Of a DNA stretch of 64,000 nucleotides, positions 1-11,009 are shown in pieces. Made by a program: the position numbers and the translations under genes. Source of the stretch: Bigelowiella natans CCMP2755 (taxonomy: Eukaryota > Cercozoa > Chlorarachniophyceae); assembly GCA_000320545.1 (NCBI GenBank), contig ADNK01000489.1, forward strand, positions 184,999 to 248,998, written 5' to 3'. The stretch's first letter is position 1; each line of letters begins with the position of its first letter. The notes below the pieces were generated by a model. It had not been told where the DNA came from. It saw only the letters and a program-made list of their open reading frames with translations, and ran no database searches.

Positions 1-51
1 CTGCCTGCCTGCCTGCTGCCCCATTAAAACTAGCTTGTTGTCTTCTTGCAT

Positions 52-118
<67 letters not shown>

Positions 119-694
119 CCCCTCCCATTATAATTTTGCAATTGTTCTCTGCTTTAGAATACCACCACCCCTCTCATCATCAGTATCATCATCATCATCA
201 TCATCATCATCCCTCTCCTTCATCTCTGCTTCTTCTCTGTTGATATTAATCAAATCGTAGTAGGTCTCTCTCTTCTTTTCCCTTGTTCTTTTCTTCTTCT
301 TCTTCTTCTTACGATAATGTCGTCAAGCTTGTCTGTGGACGTGAACACAAAGTTTTCCAATTTGATATCCCGATGACAAATGCCCTGAGCAGCAGCCAGA
401 GGAAGGTAAGTAAGATCAACGAGAAGATCAAAGTAAGCGTGAAGAACGAGGAGATCATGCTCCTCCTCCTCCTCCTCCTCTTAATGTCAAAGAGTGTAGC
501 AGTCGCATTATAAATTGATGATGGATGTCCGTTGTTACTGTTGTTGTTGTTGTTGTCTCACTTTGCTATGGCAGTATGCAATTGCTTGGACAATCTTTCG
601 CATGACGATTGCGACCTGACAGCAGAGGGGGGGAGGAGCAGGGCCAACGAACGATTAGTTTTGTGAGGTAGTAAAGTAGTACAGATTTATGCGT

Positions 695-729
<35 letters not shown>

Positions 730-1933
730 CCACCGACCTCCCTCTCGGTCTTCAAGCGGACCTTACCAAGATCCTACAACCGAACAACAACAACAACAAC
801 AATAATAACAACAACAACAACAACAGCATTCCTCTTATCGGTCTTTTATGACTTTTTTTCTTCGTATAACTTATTTTTCTTATTATTCGTTGAAATATTC
901 GTGTAACTTGCCTTTCCCAAAAGCAGCTGCATGACGAGGTACCTATGAGATAATAATGAGTAGTTCACTTTGAATGATGATCTCTTCCTTCTTCTGATGT
1001 CGCTACTACTACTACTGCTACTACTACTACTACTACTTACTACTACTTACATCTTGCTCCCTTGTTCATACACTTCGTATAGACGAACGATGGCTGGGTG
1101 ATCTAAGCGCCGTAGCAAATCAACCTAACAAGTGGAAGTGGGGAGGAAGTAATTAACAGATAATCATAGCATCACTGTTCGCTTTATGACCCTACCCCTA
1201 CTACTACTACTGCTACCCCCTCCCATGTCTTGCTCTATGCTACGACGCGTGTACAGCCAGCAACCTCATTCTTTAGTTCTCCCAGCTGGGCTGGATCGAG
1301 TTTCCGCTTGTTGATACTTTTTATTGCGAATCTGCCGATTGGAAAGGTCAGTGGCGAATGGATTTATGAAGGAACAGAGACAATATGTGCAAAGAGCGCA
1401 ATAATATCTTCCTCCTCCTTGTGTACGTACAAATTTGTTCGATGTCGACCATCGTTCAGCACACCTTTTCTTCGTTTCTCTGTGGGTAGCGATATGCACC
1501 TGTTTGAGGAGGCATCATATCATCGAGTGTCAGCAGAAGAGGAATTGCTAGAATGGTTGGTATTAGAGGAATATACCGATCCTGTCATTCCTGCACCTAG
1601 AAGTTTCCCGCGCTGATAGATTTGCCACACGCCACCACTTTTGTTGGTCTTCATCAGCTAGGATACGAGGAGAGCATGGTTATTGTCACTTAACTTGTGT
1701 TATGATGAGCTTGGAATCAGCATAAGGTAGAAAAGCTACTGTTCCCTCACCTGCTCATGAATCCCACCCCCACTTCCTGCAACGTTATCTGCAGCTTCCT
1801 TTGTACTCTTGCAGCCCATATCTGTTAATAATAATAGTAGGGAATCAGACAACACTTTCAAAGCAGAGAGCACAACATGATGATGATCAAAGTTATGACT
1901 TTTATTCTCCTCAGTTGAGTGGCAGCAGCCCAT
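1..1933 (-). CDS. CDPK-like serine/threonine kinase, N-terminal half (3' end beyond the window)
   Basis: Protein kinase N-lobe and catalytic loop assembled from exons at 1751-1819 (or 1933), 1577-1657, 1465-1499, 1265-1331, 1051-1124, 912-942, 738-773, 562-615 and 313-384; phases agree across every junction. Visible motifs: Gly loop LLGAGMTGS, Lys of FAIKSINK (VAIK lysine), Glu in the following helix (GELKNEVDLLRRL), HPAIVRLYEVYE, hinge YLVMQLL and catalytic loop GICHRDIKLENF. The segment between hinge and alpha-E is shorter than usual. DFG and the rest of the C-lobe, plus any EF hands, are not present and must lie left of base 1. Two in-frame starts give MGCCHS (1933) or MGCKST (1819); both fit an N-myristoylation signal with adjacent palmitoylatable Cys, implying membrane targeting. 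The 912-942 exon appears to use a GC donor. The calcium-dependent subfamily is inferred from motif style, not from EF hands. Confidence 0.8.
55..116. repeat. (TC)n microsatellite
   Basis: About 30 TC units followed by poly-C, lying in the intron (or 3' flank) of the kinase gene. It reads as poly-Leu/Ser in translation but is not supported as coding. Confidence 0.95.
699..728. repeat. (GCT)n microsatellite
   Basis: About ten GCT units inside a kinase intron, between the exons at 562-615 and 738-773. Confidence 0.95.
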
Positions 1934-2320
1934 AAATTACAGTCTTCGCCCGATGGGGTGCTCTTTCCGAATCTATGTTTTCCTTTCTCCCGATCGATCT
2001 GACCACCGAGGAGCATTCATCAAAACATGTATATTGCGGACATTTGAGCTCTAGTCAGCACACATGCCATTCTCTCATCATCATCATCATCATGAATATC
2101 ATCATCATCATCATCATCATCATACTCTTCACCAGGGCGGCGATCTTTCGGATTGTTGGTTCTTTCTTTACTTCTTAGCAGCAGCACCGGCCCTCGTGCC
2201 ATTTTCCATCAAAACGCCCTTGGATTTGTACCTGCGACTGCGATAAATTCGTTGCTAAATTTTGTTTTCGTCTACCGGTAATATTCTGCTTCGCAGACGG
2301 CAACTCTCAGCGCAACGCAA
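1934..2320. other. Intergenic, (CAT)n rich
   Basis: Presumed 5' flank of the kinase gene. It contains an interrupted CAT/ATC run at about 2072-2122. Short open frames here translate only the repeat (poly-His, poly-Ile or poly-Asp). No gene recognised. Confidence 0.6.
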
Positions 2321-2335
2321 TGGGGTGTGTGTGTG

Positions 2336-2378
<43 letters not shown>

Positions 2379-2380
<2 letters not shown>

Positions 2381-2515
2381 TGTCATGCTGCAATTGTGAC
2401 ATTCATGTGCCGATGATGATAAAAAAAAGTGTCCCATACACCCCCAGCCCCGCGCACACATTCATTTTGCCCCGTGAAGCCCCCCTATCACCCCCTCCAC
2501 ACATATACCCCAAAA

Positions 2516-2548
<33 letters not shown>

Positions 2549-2954
2549 GTAGCTCCATTACTAGAACTAGACATGGATGTTCGACGAAGTAATAGTCTGA
2601 CCGATTGCTTTCTTCGGTGTTCTTTTTTGTTCTGTTCTCGTATGCCTGTATGCGTGTGGGTGGGTAGAGAACAGGCTAAGAGAAATATGGAATGGAACGT
2701 TCACAAGTATACAGACATCGGAAGCTGATTGAAGACGCTCTGTGCGTAATTTTTTGAATGGCGTTTGCGTGAGTGGTGTTGTTTGTTGTTTGTTTACAAG
2801 TACTTGAACGTGTGTGTGTGTTTGTGATGTACATGCTGCAATTATGGCATCAATGTGCCGATGATGATAAAAAAAGTGTCCATAGAATCAATCCTCTCGA
2901 GCGCATTCATTTTGCACCGTGAAGATGAAAACTTGCATCACCATCTGAGGCTTT

Positions 2955-2994
<40 letters not shown>

Positions 2995-3043
2995 GTAGCT
3001 CCTTAACTAGAACTCGACATGGATGTTCGACGCAGAAAATAGT
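2379..3043. repeat. Imperfect direct duplication with CA/GT arrays
   Basis: The block at 2379-2597 recurs at 2826-3043. Both copies start just after a GT-rich stretch, share the text ATGCTGCAATT, then GTGCCGATGATGATAAAAAA, then a CA array, then CAGTGTAGCTCC and a segment ending in GACATGGATGTTCGACG. Copies differ by substitutions and by microsatellite length. GT arrays lie at about 2323-2378 and 3080-3142, CA arrays at 2517-2546 and 2957-2992. Noncoding as far as can be seen. Confidence 0.85.
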
Positions 3044-4620
3044 TTCGACTGTTGTTCGTGTATGCACATATTTCTCACTATGCGTGCGTGTGTGTGTGTG
3101 TATGTGTGTTGTGTGTGCGTGCGTGTGTGTGTTCGCGTGTGTAGAGAATGAGATCAGGCAAACGCGAGCGTCTTGGAGCAAACAGAGATCGGATGGCACC
3201 TAGATGAGTGTCCTCAGAGAGTTGCTAGCGGAGAATTGCACTTGAGGGTAACAATTCACAGCCAACATAGTCTTCTGAGGCGGGCTATGACAATGATGAA
3301 GTAGATCAAGATGTGATCGATTTGGGGAACAGATGTTCAGATATGAGAGCAAGGTCGTTCCTCCAAACCTGCTCTCTGCTACTTCAAAATTGTGTGGAAA
3401 GTTCAGTGGTACTGAAAATGTTTTTTTCCTTCAATGTGCAGAAGGACAGCTGCTCTGGCTACTCGGACAGATGACGATTGATCCAACGGAGTGGAAGCGG
3501 TGGTGCCCCTGTTGTTGCCAAACTGGAAAGCCTGAATTCGATCGAGGTGGGAGAAGGAGATCGGAGGAAGGGGATGTGTTGTGAAGAACACTGGAGTGAG
3601 TTCTGTGGGCATGGTTCGGAATGAGTGCTACGGTGCGATGACATGTAGGTGCATGCAGATGGGCATTTCAGTCGGTGTGTGCAAGCAATTCATCTTGGTG
3701 CATGTGAACCTCAAGGGCTCCACGCTAGTCTAGCTAGTGCACGCACAGCGACAACCGGAATCTGTGTGAATTGCTCATTGTCATTGACATGTAGGAGATC
3801 AGATTTCTAGCACAAACTAGCAAAGTGCGAATGATGCCATGACAACGACTGAATGGTCAACTGCAATGATGTATACCACACCTCTGACAACGAATTGGCG
3901 AATTGCCTCGAGCAAGCCCAGCTGCCACTCACTGGCTTGGCTATTTTGCGATGCAACAATAATGTAGGATTCACGAGCTGCTGCCAGCCAGCTTACTAGC
4001 TTAAGTCTGAATATCATATAGTTGCCGCTGCTGAGAGCCAGTAAGCAACAAACTTGCACTACACGTTTCAGTGCGTGTGGCAAGAGACTTTGACTGTCAT
4101 TGATTACTTGCGCGCGCAGATGCCCAGTCTCTGCAGCTCAAGTGTCATGCCGCACAGGTACGTGCGTTTACTTCGCGTAGTAGACGATGCGTTGAAAATG
4201 TCTCTTTTGTCCAATGGTCATGCCAGCGACAGGCCTGCTAGCCTGGCTAGCTGGCGAGCTGTGTGTAGACTGGTGCTCTAGCTCACAGCAAGCGCCTTCT
4301 GTGGAACCAATAAGCTTTTGTCGCTACATCTAACAATGAAGTCTGTGCTTGTGGTTTACCGTAGCAAACCCAGCATCACAGTCTATCATATGAACGACAT
4401 GCAAACGCGCAGCTTGAAAATGATGGAAGGCTTGTTCATGTCTAGATGTTGCCTCGAAGTTCGTTACGCAGTCATCGGAGAACAAAGATTTCAAAAGTAG
4501 ACCCGGGAATGAAAGTTCGCAGAACCATCTCCAGTCTGGTGCGCGACAACGTAGGAACCTATTATTCATGTGATACAATAGATGCTGATTCTTGTCGATG
4601 AATAGATCATCGAAAATGTG
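3044..4620. other. Gene-free stretch; palindrome-rich island from about 3650
   Basis: No exon with family resemblance or a consistent frame was found. From about 3650 the DNA becomes rich in CTAG, GCTAGC and CATG words, like the islands listed elsewhere in this window. It could hold 3' exons of the PDZ gene, because that gene's last visible PDZ domain looks unfinished. Confidence 0.45.
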
Positions 4621-4624
4621 TTAT

Positions 4625-5184
4625 TCATCCGCTACGTACCGTAATTCCTGTCATAATGTCGCCGACCATCAAGCCATTGTTGCAATGTGCAACTGCTCCA
4701 GGCTCGTCTACACTGCGCCTTGTGTCCAAATTGTAAGCATCCACAACATCTCCCTTCTCCTTGACCTCCAAAATCTTTAGGGGCCCATAACGAAGCTTAT
4801 CTGTTCGCACACCCAATTCTGCGTTCTCGTCAGTAACAACGACCTTTAAAACCTTTTTCCCGTGCCTTATTATGTCCAAAAGTACTGGCATGCATGATAG
4901 CGCTCGTAAAGCTGATAAGAATTGTCCAAGTCCGTTGATAGAAAAACTAACTCCAATCACAATGTCGTTGCGTTGCAGTTCTAAATCTTCAATCCGTGGA
5001 TGATAATGAGGAGTACCGCGCTCCAAAACAGCGGTATCATGCTCTTGACAGTACATCTGGTGGGGATCCCGCACAAGATGCTCAGCATATATTGAGCTGC
5101 TATGGACGACTTGACCGTCCGCTACACTCATGTTAGGTTCCACATCTGAAAGCCCATCATCATGACTTTCCTTTCCGTCCATCG

Positions 5185-5222
<38 letters not shown>

Positions 5223-5470
5223 GCGGAGATGTAACGAGAAAGCATTCGTCTTTCATCAGACTGTAGCTGTGAAGGGATACTACAACTACTACTACTACTA
5301 CTACTACTACTACCCGTGCTGCTGCTGCTGCTTGAAGCATTGTTTTTTGGACCTCTCCAAGCGGTGAAAACTACTTTCACTGTCTTCCCCGGAAAGTTCA
5401 AAGTCTCATCTTCTCCCATATCTACAAAAACATTTACCACACTGATAGTAAATTCGTTGCCGCCAACCAT
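4625..5470 (-). CDS. PDZ-domain protein with homopolymer tracts
   Basis: One long exon opens at the Met at 5470 (MVGGNEFTISVVNVFVDMGE). A Ser-rich tract and a 13-residue Ala run follow, the latter encoded by the GCT/CTG microsatellite at about 5187-5220. A PDZ-like segment then runs from IVIGVSFSINGLGQFLSAL to PVLLDIIR, resembling the end of a PDZ fold (GDxIxxVNG ... PVxLxIxR). A second PDZ begins at LKILEVKEKGDV and reaches PGAVAHCNNGLMVGDIMTGI, where this exon can either stop (TGA at 4625-4627) or splice at a good GTACGT donor. The donor option would complete PDZ2, so the gene may continue leftwards. PDZ domains bind C-terminal peptides, so a scaffold role is inferred. The start lies only about 120 bp from the stop of the next gene upstream. 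Confidence 0.6.
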
Positions 5471-5591
5471 CAAAATCCGCTGGAGGGGGGGGGGGTGTAC
5501 CTGCTAAGTGACACCGCAGTAGTTGCACATACCTAAGAATCCATCATATCTTAAAGAGGTGTTGCGAGATCGCTTTTGAAAGGAAGCCGTG

Positions 5592-5921
5592 TTAGTACCA
5601 TTCAGCTAGTTCTTTGTCGATGTTTCCACGTAGACATCCTATTTTCTGCACGTGGTTTCTGACGGCTTCGAATTCGCGTTGAGCTTTCTTCTTCATCATC
5701 ATATCAATCTGCGGTGGTGAGAAGGAGGCGTACTTCTTCTTCTTCTGAACATGGTGCTGAGACGACGATGACGACGACGACGGGTAGATCTCATCCGGAA
5801 TCATAAGTAGTGACACGGAGGTTTGAAGGATATAATGCAGCCGAATTCGAAATATTTCGCGTAGATCGGAGATGGAAACGTCCCTCCAGAACTTGCACCA
5901 TGAACGAGAAGGAAGGGAACC

Positions 5922-5955
<34 letters not shown>

Positions 5956-6898
5956 GATGGGTCGTCGAATCTTGACGTTGGTCCTCCTCCTCCTCCTCCT
6001 CCACCTCCTTCTCCTCCTTGGTAGTAGTAGGAATGATGGAGAAGATGGACAATCGACAGCCCAACTGTCCTTGTTGTGTAGTAGACGTTAATACGAACAA
6101 GGCGAGGAGCTGCCTGTTGGAGAAGTGGTAGCTCAACTTGCTCTCCTGATACGCCACACAAGAAACAGCTGTTTTCACTGGCCAGGTATAGGATATTGCT
6201 GAGGGAGAAAGAAGTTGCTATGCTATAAGCGAACCTTCGAAGCTTTGCCTTTTAACGAGGTGGAACTTTTGGAAGGTAACCACTTTCTGCCTTGGATGGA
6301 ACGAGGTTTCTCGGTACCCAGTGTTGTATGCAATCATTCTGGAGAGCAAGAACAAGAAGAGGAGGATGATGATGATTGGTAATGCTCGCTTCAATGGGTT
6401 GCAACAACTATCTTTTTATCATTCATCATACATGCTGTGAAAATGGACGACTAGGAGGCTGTCGCAACCTTGCTCCATCAAGGTACTTCTTCGCCTCCTT
6501 CTTGGCTTTCATTTCCCTCCGGCTACGAAGTTCCTGCTGCTTATGACGGGCTCTTTCTCTTTGCTTTTGGTCGTGGTACTCCTTCTCTAGAATTGCTCGA
6601 GACTTGGACTTCACAGCTTGTGCCGTCTTCCTCTGTAGCGCCTTCAGTCGAGATATTTGCTGGTTTCTATCCTAACGAAGGAGGTGGATGTGTGAATTGC
6701 TGCAGAAAAATAAATATTAGTTCTTATTTTCCCGAGTGTCGGCTGCCATCTCTTGAGCGTTTGTGAGTGTTGCACCACAGTTAATTAGAATCGATGGATG
6801 ATGAGACTCCATGCGCCAACAACCGACCTGACGATGCTTTCTCTGCAATGCGTAAAAATGATGCAGCTTCTCGACCAGTTCTATCGGCACCTTCTTAC
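5592..6898 (-). CDS. Basic coiled-coil protein of unknown function
   Basis: Four exons are consistent in phase: about 6828-6898 (KKVPIELVEKLHHFYALQ), the 6480-6650 region (highly charged helix with SRLKALQRKTAQAVKSK and RREMKAKKEAKKYL), about 6240-6340 (MIAYNTGYRETSFHPRQKVV), and a long last exon from about 6185 to the stop at 5592. The last exon contains CFLCG, a poly-Gly run, ten consecutive His encoded by a CAT array, a poly-Ser run, and the C-terminus NIDKELAEWY. The reading frame across the poly-Gly/poly-His part is less certain, and an intron could lie there. No family recognised. The Lys/Arg/Glu-rich helix suggests a structural or nucleic-acid-associated protein, but that is weak inference. 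Upstream exons beyond 6898 are possible. Confidence 0.45.
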
Positions 6899-7172
6899 CT
6901 AGAAGAAGAAGAAGAAGAAAAAGAAGGAGAAGAAGAAGAAGAAGAAAACATGGTGGAAATAATACAGGGATGATGAGATCTCTTTCAAGAGCAAAGGTCG
7001 ATGCATTTTGTGGAGGACTGTGCGAACGCTAATACCAACCAACCAACATGTAAATACATACTTGATGCGAAATCATGCTTTCGAATAGTCACCCAACTCC
7101 CGTCGGAGGAGACACAGACACCCAATGGACCCTAACTCGCATCATTACGACGACATAAAATTAATCTCTAGC

Positions 7173-8185
7173 TTACAACAAAGCTGGATAACAACTGATT
7201 TCTTCACACAAACTCTTTCTCTTCACCCATCTCGCTCCTTTCTCTCCCCTCTGCTCTCTCAAATGGCATCTCAAGATTGAAAGTTGCCGTATTGCCTCAG
7301 TCCTGTGCCTTAGCTGAATTTCGAGGTCTGAATAATCTGCAACACTATCCGAGAACTCCCATTTATACCTGGAGAGTGTCACGGCCTGTGAATATTGTGT
7401 TTTTCTATTCGTAGTAGTAGCACGATCATCGTGGTACATCGTCCTCATCATGCTTAGAGTAGTGCTTTACCCGAAATTGTCTGATATCCAGTATTCTTCA
7501 TTTGCAGTGAGACAGCTGATGATATGGCACAAATGAGAAGAGAATGGAATATTATGCCGCAATAAAAGCTGGCGGTACATGTTGTAAATCTGCCCTCCTT
7601 TCCTATTCGTTGCGTTGATCCTCTTCTGATAGACATACCCAGAAACGATTACGTCACGTTCAATCATCATCAAACACCTCAATGCCACAGGTCTTTGCTT
7701 CTTGAGGCTGACAGTCAATAGAGAGGTGTATTCATACTGTCAGGATTCTAATTACTGAACCTGCAAGCCTCTTGGGATTGAGTGAGATTGATATCCATTT
7801 AGCGAATTTATGGCGACTCCACTTTCCCCTCCATAAACGCCTCCCCACCTTCATAAATGTAACAACGCTTCCAAAATTAAAATACCAAACTGTAGCAGCA
7901 TGCGAGCCTCGTTAAAATATTACTTTTACCTTCCGAAAGCCACAACGGGTGTTTTCGACGGATGAATGTCTTTCACACCATCACGAATAAATTGAGGACA
8001 GCCATGACCGAATCGATGGAAAATCCGTGGCTTTTTGCCACGTTTCCTACTAGATCTGGACGAAGATAAGGACTTCGGCTTTGATGATGATGTTGTGGTC
8101 GAAGCAGTATCTATTTCATCTTCTTTATCTTCTTCTTCGTCTTCGACAAACCGCTCTCCCTTTATGTACCAACAGTTTGGGTTTC
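7173..8185 (-). CDS. Unidentified multi-exon gene
   Basis: Exon 7930-8185 reads NPNCWYIKGERFVEDEEED, then a Ser/Lys-rich stretch, then KPRIFHRFGHGCPQFIRDG and a clean GTAAAA donor. A middle exon at roughly 7470-7728 reads YEYTSLLTVSLKKQRPVAL through EEYWISDNF. The last exon (about 7173-7392) continues in phase as GYKWEFSDSVADYSDLEIQL to a TAA stop. At least one small exon between the first two is probably missing from this model (near 7870-7890). No family recognised. The acidic/Ser-rich insert and a possible basic cluster (SRKRGKKPR) hint at a nuclear protein, without proof. Confidence 0.45.
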
Positions 8186-8225
8186 CTGGAAAAGGGGGAT
8201 GACGTTCGTTTTACGTTCTCATCAC

Positions 8226-8258
<33 letters not shown>
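8226..8258. repeat. (CA)n microsatellite
   Basis: CA array of about 16 units upstream of the unidentified minus-strand gene. Confidence 0.95.
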
Positions 8259-8261
<3 letters not shown>

Positions 8262-8393
8262 TGATGATTTTAGCTTTCATTTTTACCTTCACTCCATTCT
8301 AATCCTGTAACTCTATATCTGACAATTCATAGAATCTATGTAAGACCAAATCTGAATATAATGTTTATCGTCCAGGGTAGATAGATAGATATA

Positions 8394-8690
8394 TTACCCG
8401 TTCAGTCGGCAGTACGAAAGTTGCTTTACCACAGGCTTAGGAACACCTTTACAAAAGTGCTCCTGCCATTCTGATCTACCATCGTTCCAGTTCAATAGTA
8501 AAGCGTATTGAAATGAACGATTCTTGTCCTGCGAGTGGTTATCCGGATAATTAAAAAACACGAGGAGGTCGCATCTTTTGACCTCTGTTAATGCACCTGC
8601 GCCTGCGACATTTTCAGGAGAATTCGTGAACCAGGAGAGCCTTCGATGGGGGGCGGAAGCGCCATCGTTCCACCCCAGCTTGGAAAGCAC
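8394..8690 (-). CDS. Candidate exon or small gene, unidentified
   Basis: Open frame of 98 codons ending at a TAA, with a globular-looking composition: LLVFFNYPDNHSQDKNRSF and YALLLNWNDGRSEWQEHF. It contains the phrase WNDG twice. It may be a terminal exon of a gene whose other exons were not found, or the 5' part of the gene at 7173-8185. No family recognised. Confidence 0.3.
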   Translation of the reverse strand: MLSKLGWNDGASAPHRRLSWFTNSPENVAGAGALTEVKRCDLLVFFNYPDNHSQDKNRSFQYALLLNWNDGRSEWQEHFCKGVPKPVVKQLSYCRLNG

Positions 8691-8776
8691 CGGTACTTTT
8701 ACTATAGAGTAGCAACTAGACGGCCAAGGCCTGCTCGGTCATCGCATCGACGGGTAAATAAAATCCGGTTGTGACT

Positions 8777-9052
8777 CTATTTACTCATCGCGACAACACA
8801 TTGCAGTCGTCGAAAGTCAAAATTCAACTGCGATTTCGTAACTATTGCGTGTTTAGATTCGCGTCGAATTCGCAAGCGCGAAACTTTTGAGCTTCCCAGT
8901 AGGTTTCCGATGTGCGTCAAGCTGTGTCCGCATTCGAGCTCTAAGTTGCGGTAATGATGTTGACGTTTTTGTAAATTCGCATGTGTTTTTAGAGATACTG
9001 TTGGAGCTTTCCCGATAATGATTTTTCGAACAGCTGCGCTCAACAATCTCAT
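8777..9052 (-). CDS. Candidate 91-aa open frame, unidentified
   Basis: ATG-started frame beginning MRLLSAAVRKIIIGKAP, a basic, acid-free N-terminus of the kind seen in mitochondrial presequences, and ending at TAG. It lies about 340 bp from the BRICK1 start on the other strand, so the two could share a divergent promoter region. No family recognised; it could be a chance ORF. Confidence 0.25.
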   Translation of the reverse strand: MRLLSAAVRKIIIGKAPTVSLKTHANLQKRQHHYRNLELECGHSLTHIGNLLGSSKVSRLRIRRESKHAIVTKSQLNFDFRRLQCVVAMSK

Positions 9053-9392
9053 CCCTCTGAAGGAGAAAGCAAGGCCTAGCTAGAAGCAGCTGCTCTCCAT
9101 CTTGCAACGACGTAGACTTACTACTAATACAACTACTACTAAAACTATTGTAAATACAGCTACTACTTTCAATGAAACTCGTATCTGCAGGAAATACACA
9201 CTAGTAAAGATGACAAACGACGAGCTTTGACTTCCTTCTTAATCGAAGAATGTGTGGAACTTCTTCTCTCATTCTTGCTTCTCCTCTTCTCACTGCTAAA
9301 GATTAATTTTGTGTGTCAATTTGATGTTCTGGTCACATGTTATGCGGCAGGTAGCCAGAAATCTTGTTGGGGACCTCAATTCCTGTAGTGTA

Positions 9393-9708
9393 ATGAGCCG
9401 TGATAGCAAGGCTGTAGACAGCAGTAAAGACTGGGAATATCGGGAGTGGATTTGTGATGCTCAATTCAATATTAAGAAGATTTGTGAATTCCTCAATAAT
9501 TTCGGTAAGTATCATAACTTGAAATGAGATATACTTTATAATCTCACCACTGCACAACTCTTTTACTACCGCATTAGATACAACGGTTCGAAGCCGGCTG
9601 TCGAAAGTGGATGCAAAATTGACTATGCTAGAGCGACAACTCAAGTACTTTACACCCAATAGCCTAAAGAAATTGTTTGTCCTAACTTTCATTGTGATAT
9701 TTCATTGA
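9393..9708 (+). CDS. BRK1: BRICK1 / HSPC300, subunit of the SCAR/WAVE complex
   Basis: Two exons, 9393-9504 and 9578-9708, joined in phase through a split Asp codon, give an 80-residue protein; known BRICK1 proteins are about 75 residues. Start Met at 9393 precedes SSKDWEYREWICDAQFNIKK, matching the family's DWxNREYI...IKKI pattern. This is followed by ICEFLNNF, then, after the intron, DTTVRSRLSKVDAKLTMLER, matching the family's FD..CRSRLA.LNEKLT.LERR helix. The protein is a single alpha helix that packs into the WAVE regulatory complex, which activates Arp2/3 actin branching in the cytoplasm. The C-terminal tail after the LERQLKYF segment is longer and more hydrophobic than usual, so the true 3' end might be spliced differently. 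Confidence 0.88.
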
Positions 9709-10330
9709 GTGCAACTGGATGAGTATTCAAGCTCTAAAATCTTTAAATTTGTTGTCTTAGTGTATTAGAAGAATCTTTAAGAAATAAAGCTGAAGATTCG
9801 GAACCGGAGGAACAATGAAATCGTAAATTTTTGGGGTGCTCAGCGTATGAAGTACCAGTAAGTTTACCACCCGTTCGGAAGGGATATATTACTAGTCATT
9901 GATCACTCTAGCAAGGCTGCCCCCCATCAATAAGAGCTACTTACAAGTATTTTCGTTTAGTTATTGATACACATGAAAAGCTTTCTTAGAGCAATTCGAT
10001 TTAAGCTCTTCGCTTTCGATCTACTGTGCCTCATTCTATCCTGCTTGCTTACCGTTGATCGTGAATGACACTGCGGACATAGATAATGTTACACATCATC
10101 ACAGCGTTGGTTAATACCTCCAGCATCGTATCCTAGCAGATTATTTTATCATATCATATATATAAGTCTAGCAGATGTGATATGTGTATAGGTAGCTATA
10201 CTTCGCGGCTCGCTGCTTGTCACATGTAGCTATTATTCCATGCGCCATTGAGTTGATCAAATTTCCCGTGAAAATGATGACCAACTGGAAGCAAGATATT
10301 AGCTTGCATACTCAAAAGTGCCACATATGC
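9709..10330. other. Intergenic, nothing recognised
   Basis: AT-richer spacer between BRICK1 and the composite microsatellite. A short ATATAT tract lies near 10150. No exon or RNA gene could be supported. Confidence 0.5.
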
Positions 10331-10339
10331 ATAGCACTA

Positions 10340-10344
10340 CCCCC

Positions 10345-10416
<72 letters not shown>

Positions 10417-10436
10417 AACAAAACACACACACAGAC
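10340..10436. repeat. Composite poly-C / (TC)n / (CA)n tract
   Basis: A poly-C run grades into (TC)n and then an interrupted CA array. Its position does not coincide with a supported exon. Confidence 0.95.
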
Positions 10437-11009
10437 GCACATATCCGCCACACCTGGCTGGATGCTACACAATACATGCATGCCGTTTTATGTGCACGTA
10501 TAGCATTGTATCGCTGGCTGCTATAAAAACTAACGCAGTCACTCTAAGCAGTGATAAAAATCGTACGAAAGATTCGATTCAGATATCAGGTCCAACAGGC
10601 GAGACACTAGTTGCCATCGTAGGTCCGCGAATCCATGGCCTCGCTAATTGCTGCTGAGCCACACGGTTTCTATCAAAGAGCTTTATATGTTTCACATCTG
10701 TATCACTTTGACTATGTGCAGGAATAGGGCTACTAGCTTGCGCTATGTTCACACTAATCCGTGCATGTTCCACACCGTCTTTTGTTTGATTGCTACCCTT
10801 CTTATTTACCCGAAATGTGCTAATCATGATCATCAGCGACAAAACAGAGTGGCATTTGAAGATGCCAACGAAAGGACTGATACTGTAAGGTAATGTTTCC
10901 CCCCTGTTTAGATCTAATATGGCTCATAAAATTTTTGGTTTGTAGGTGCAGATATCGGAGATACAGATGTTGACGTTCTTCTGGAGCGTAGTGTCGTTGG
11001 CGAAACTGT

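Noticed and set aside
1230-1616. A 128-codon plus-strand ORF
   Set aside because: It is antisense to three kinase exons whose motifs and phases fit on the minus strand.
2320-3142. CRISPR-like array
   Set aside because: The regular repetition is CA/GT microsatellite plus one duplication; there are no constant repeats with unique spacers, and the DNA is eukaryotic.
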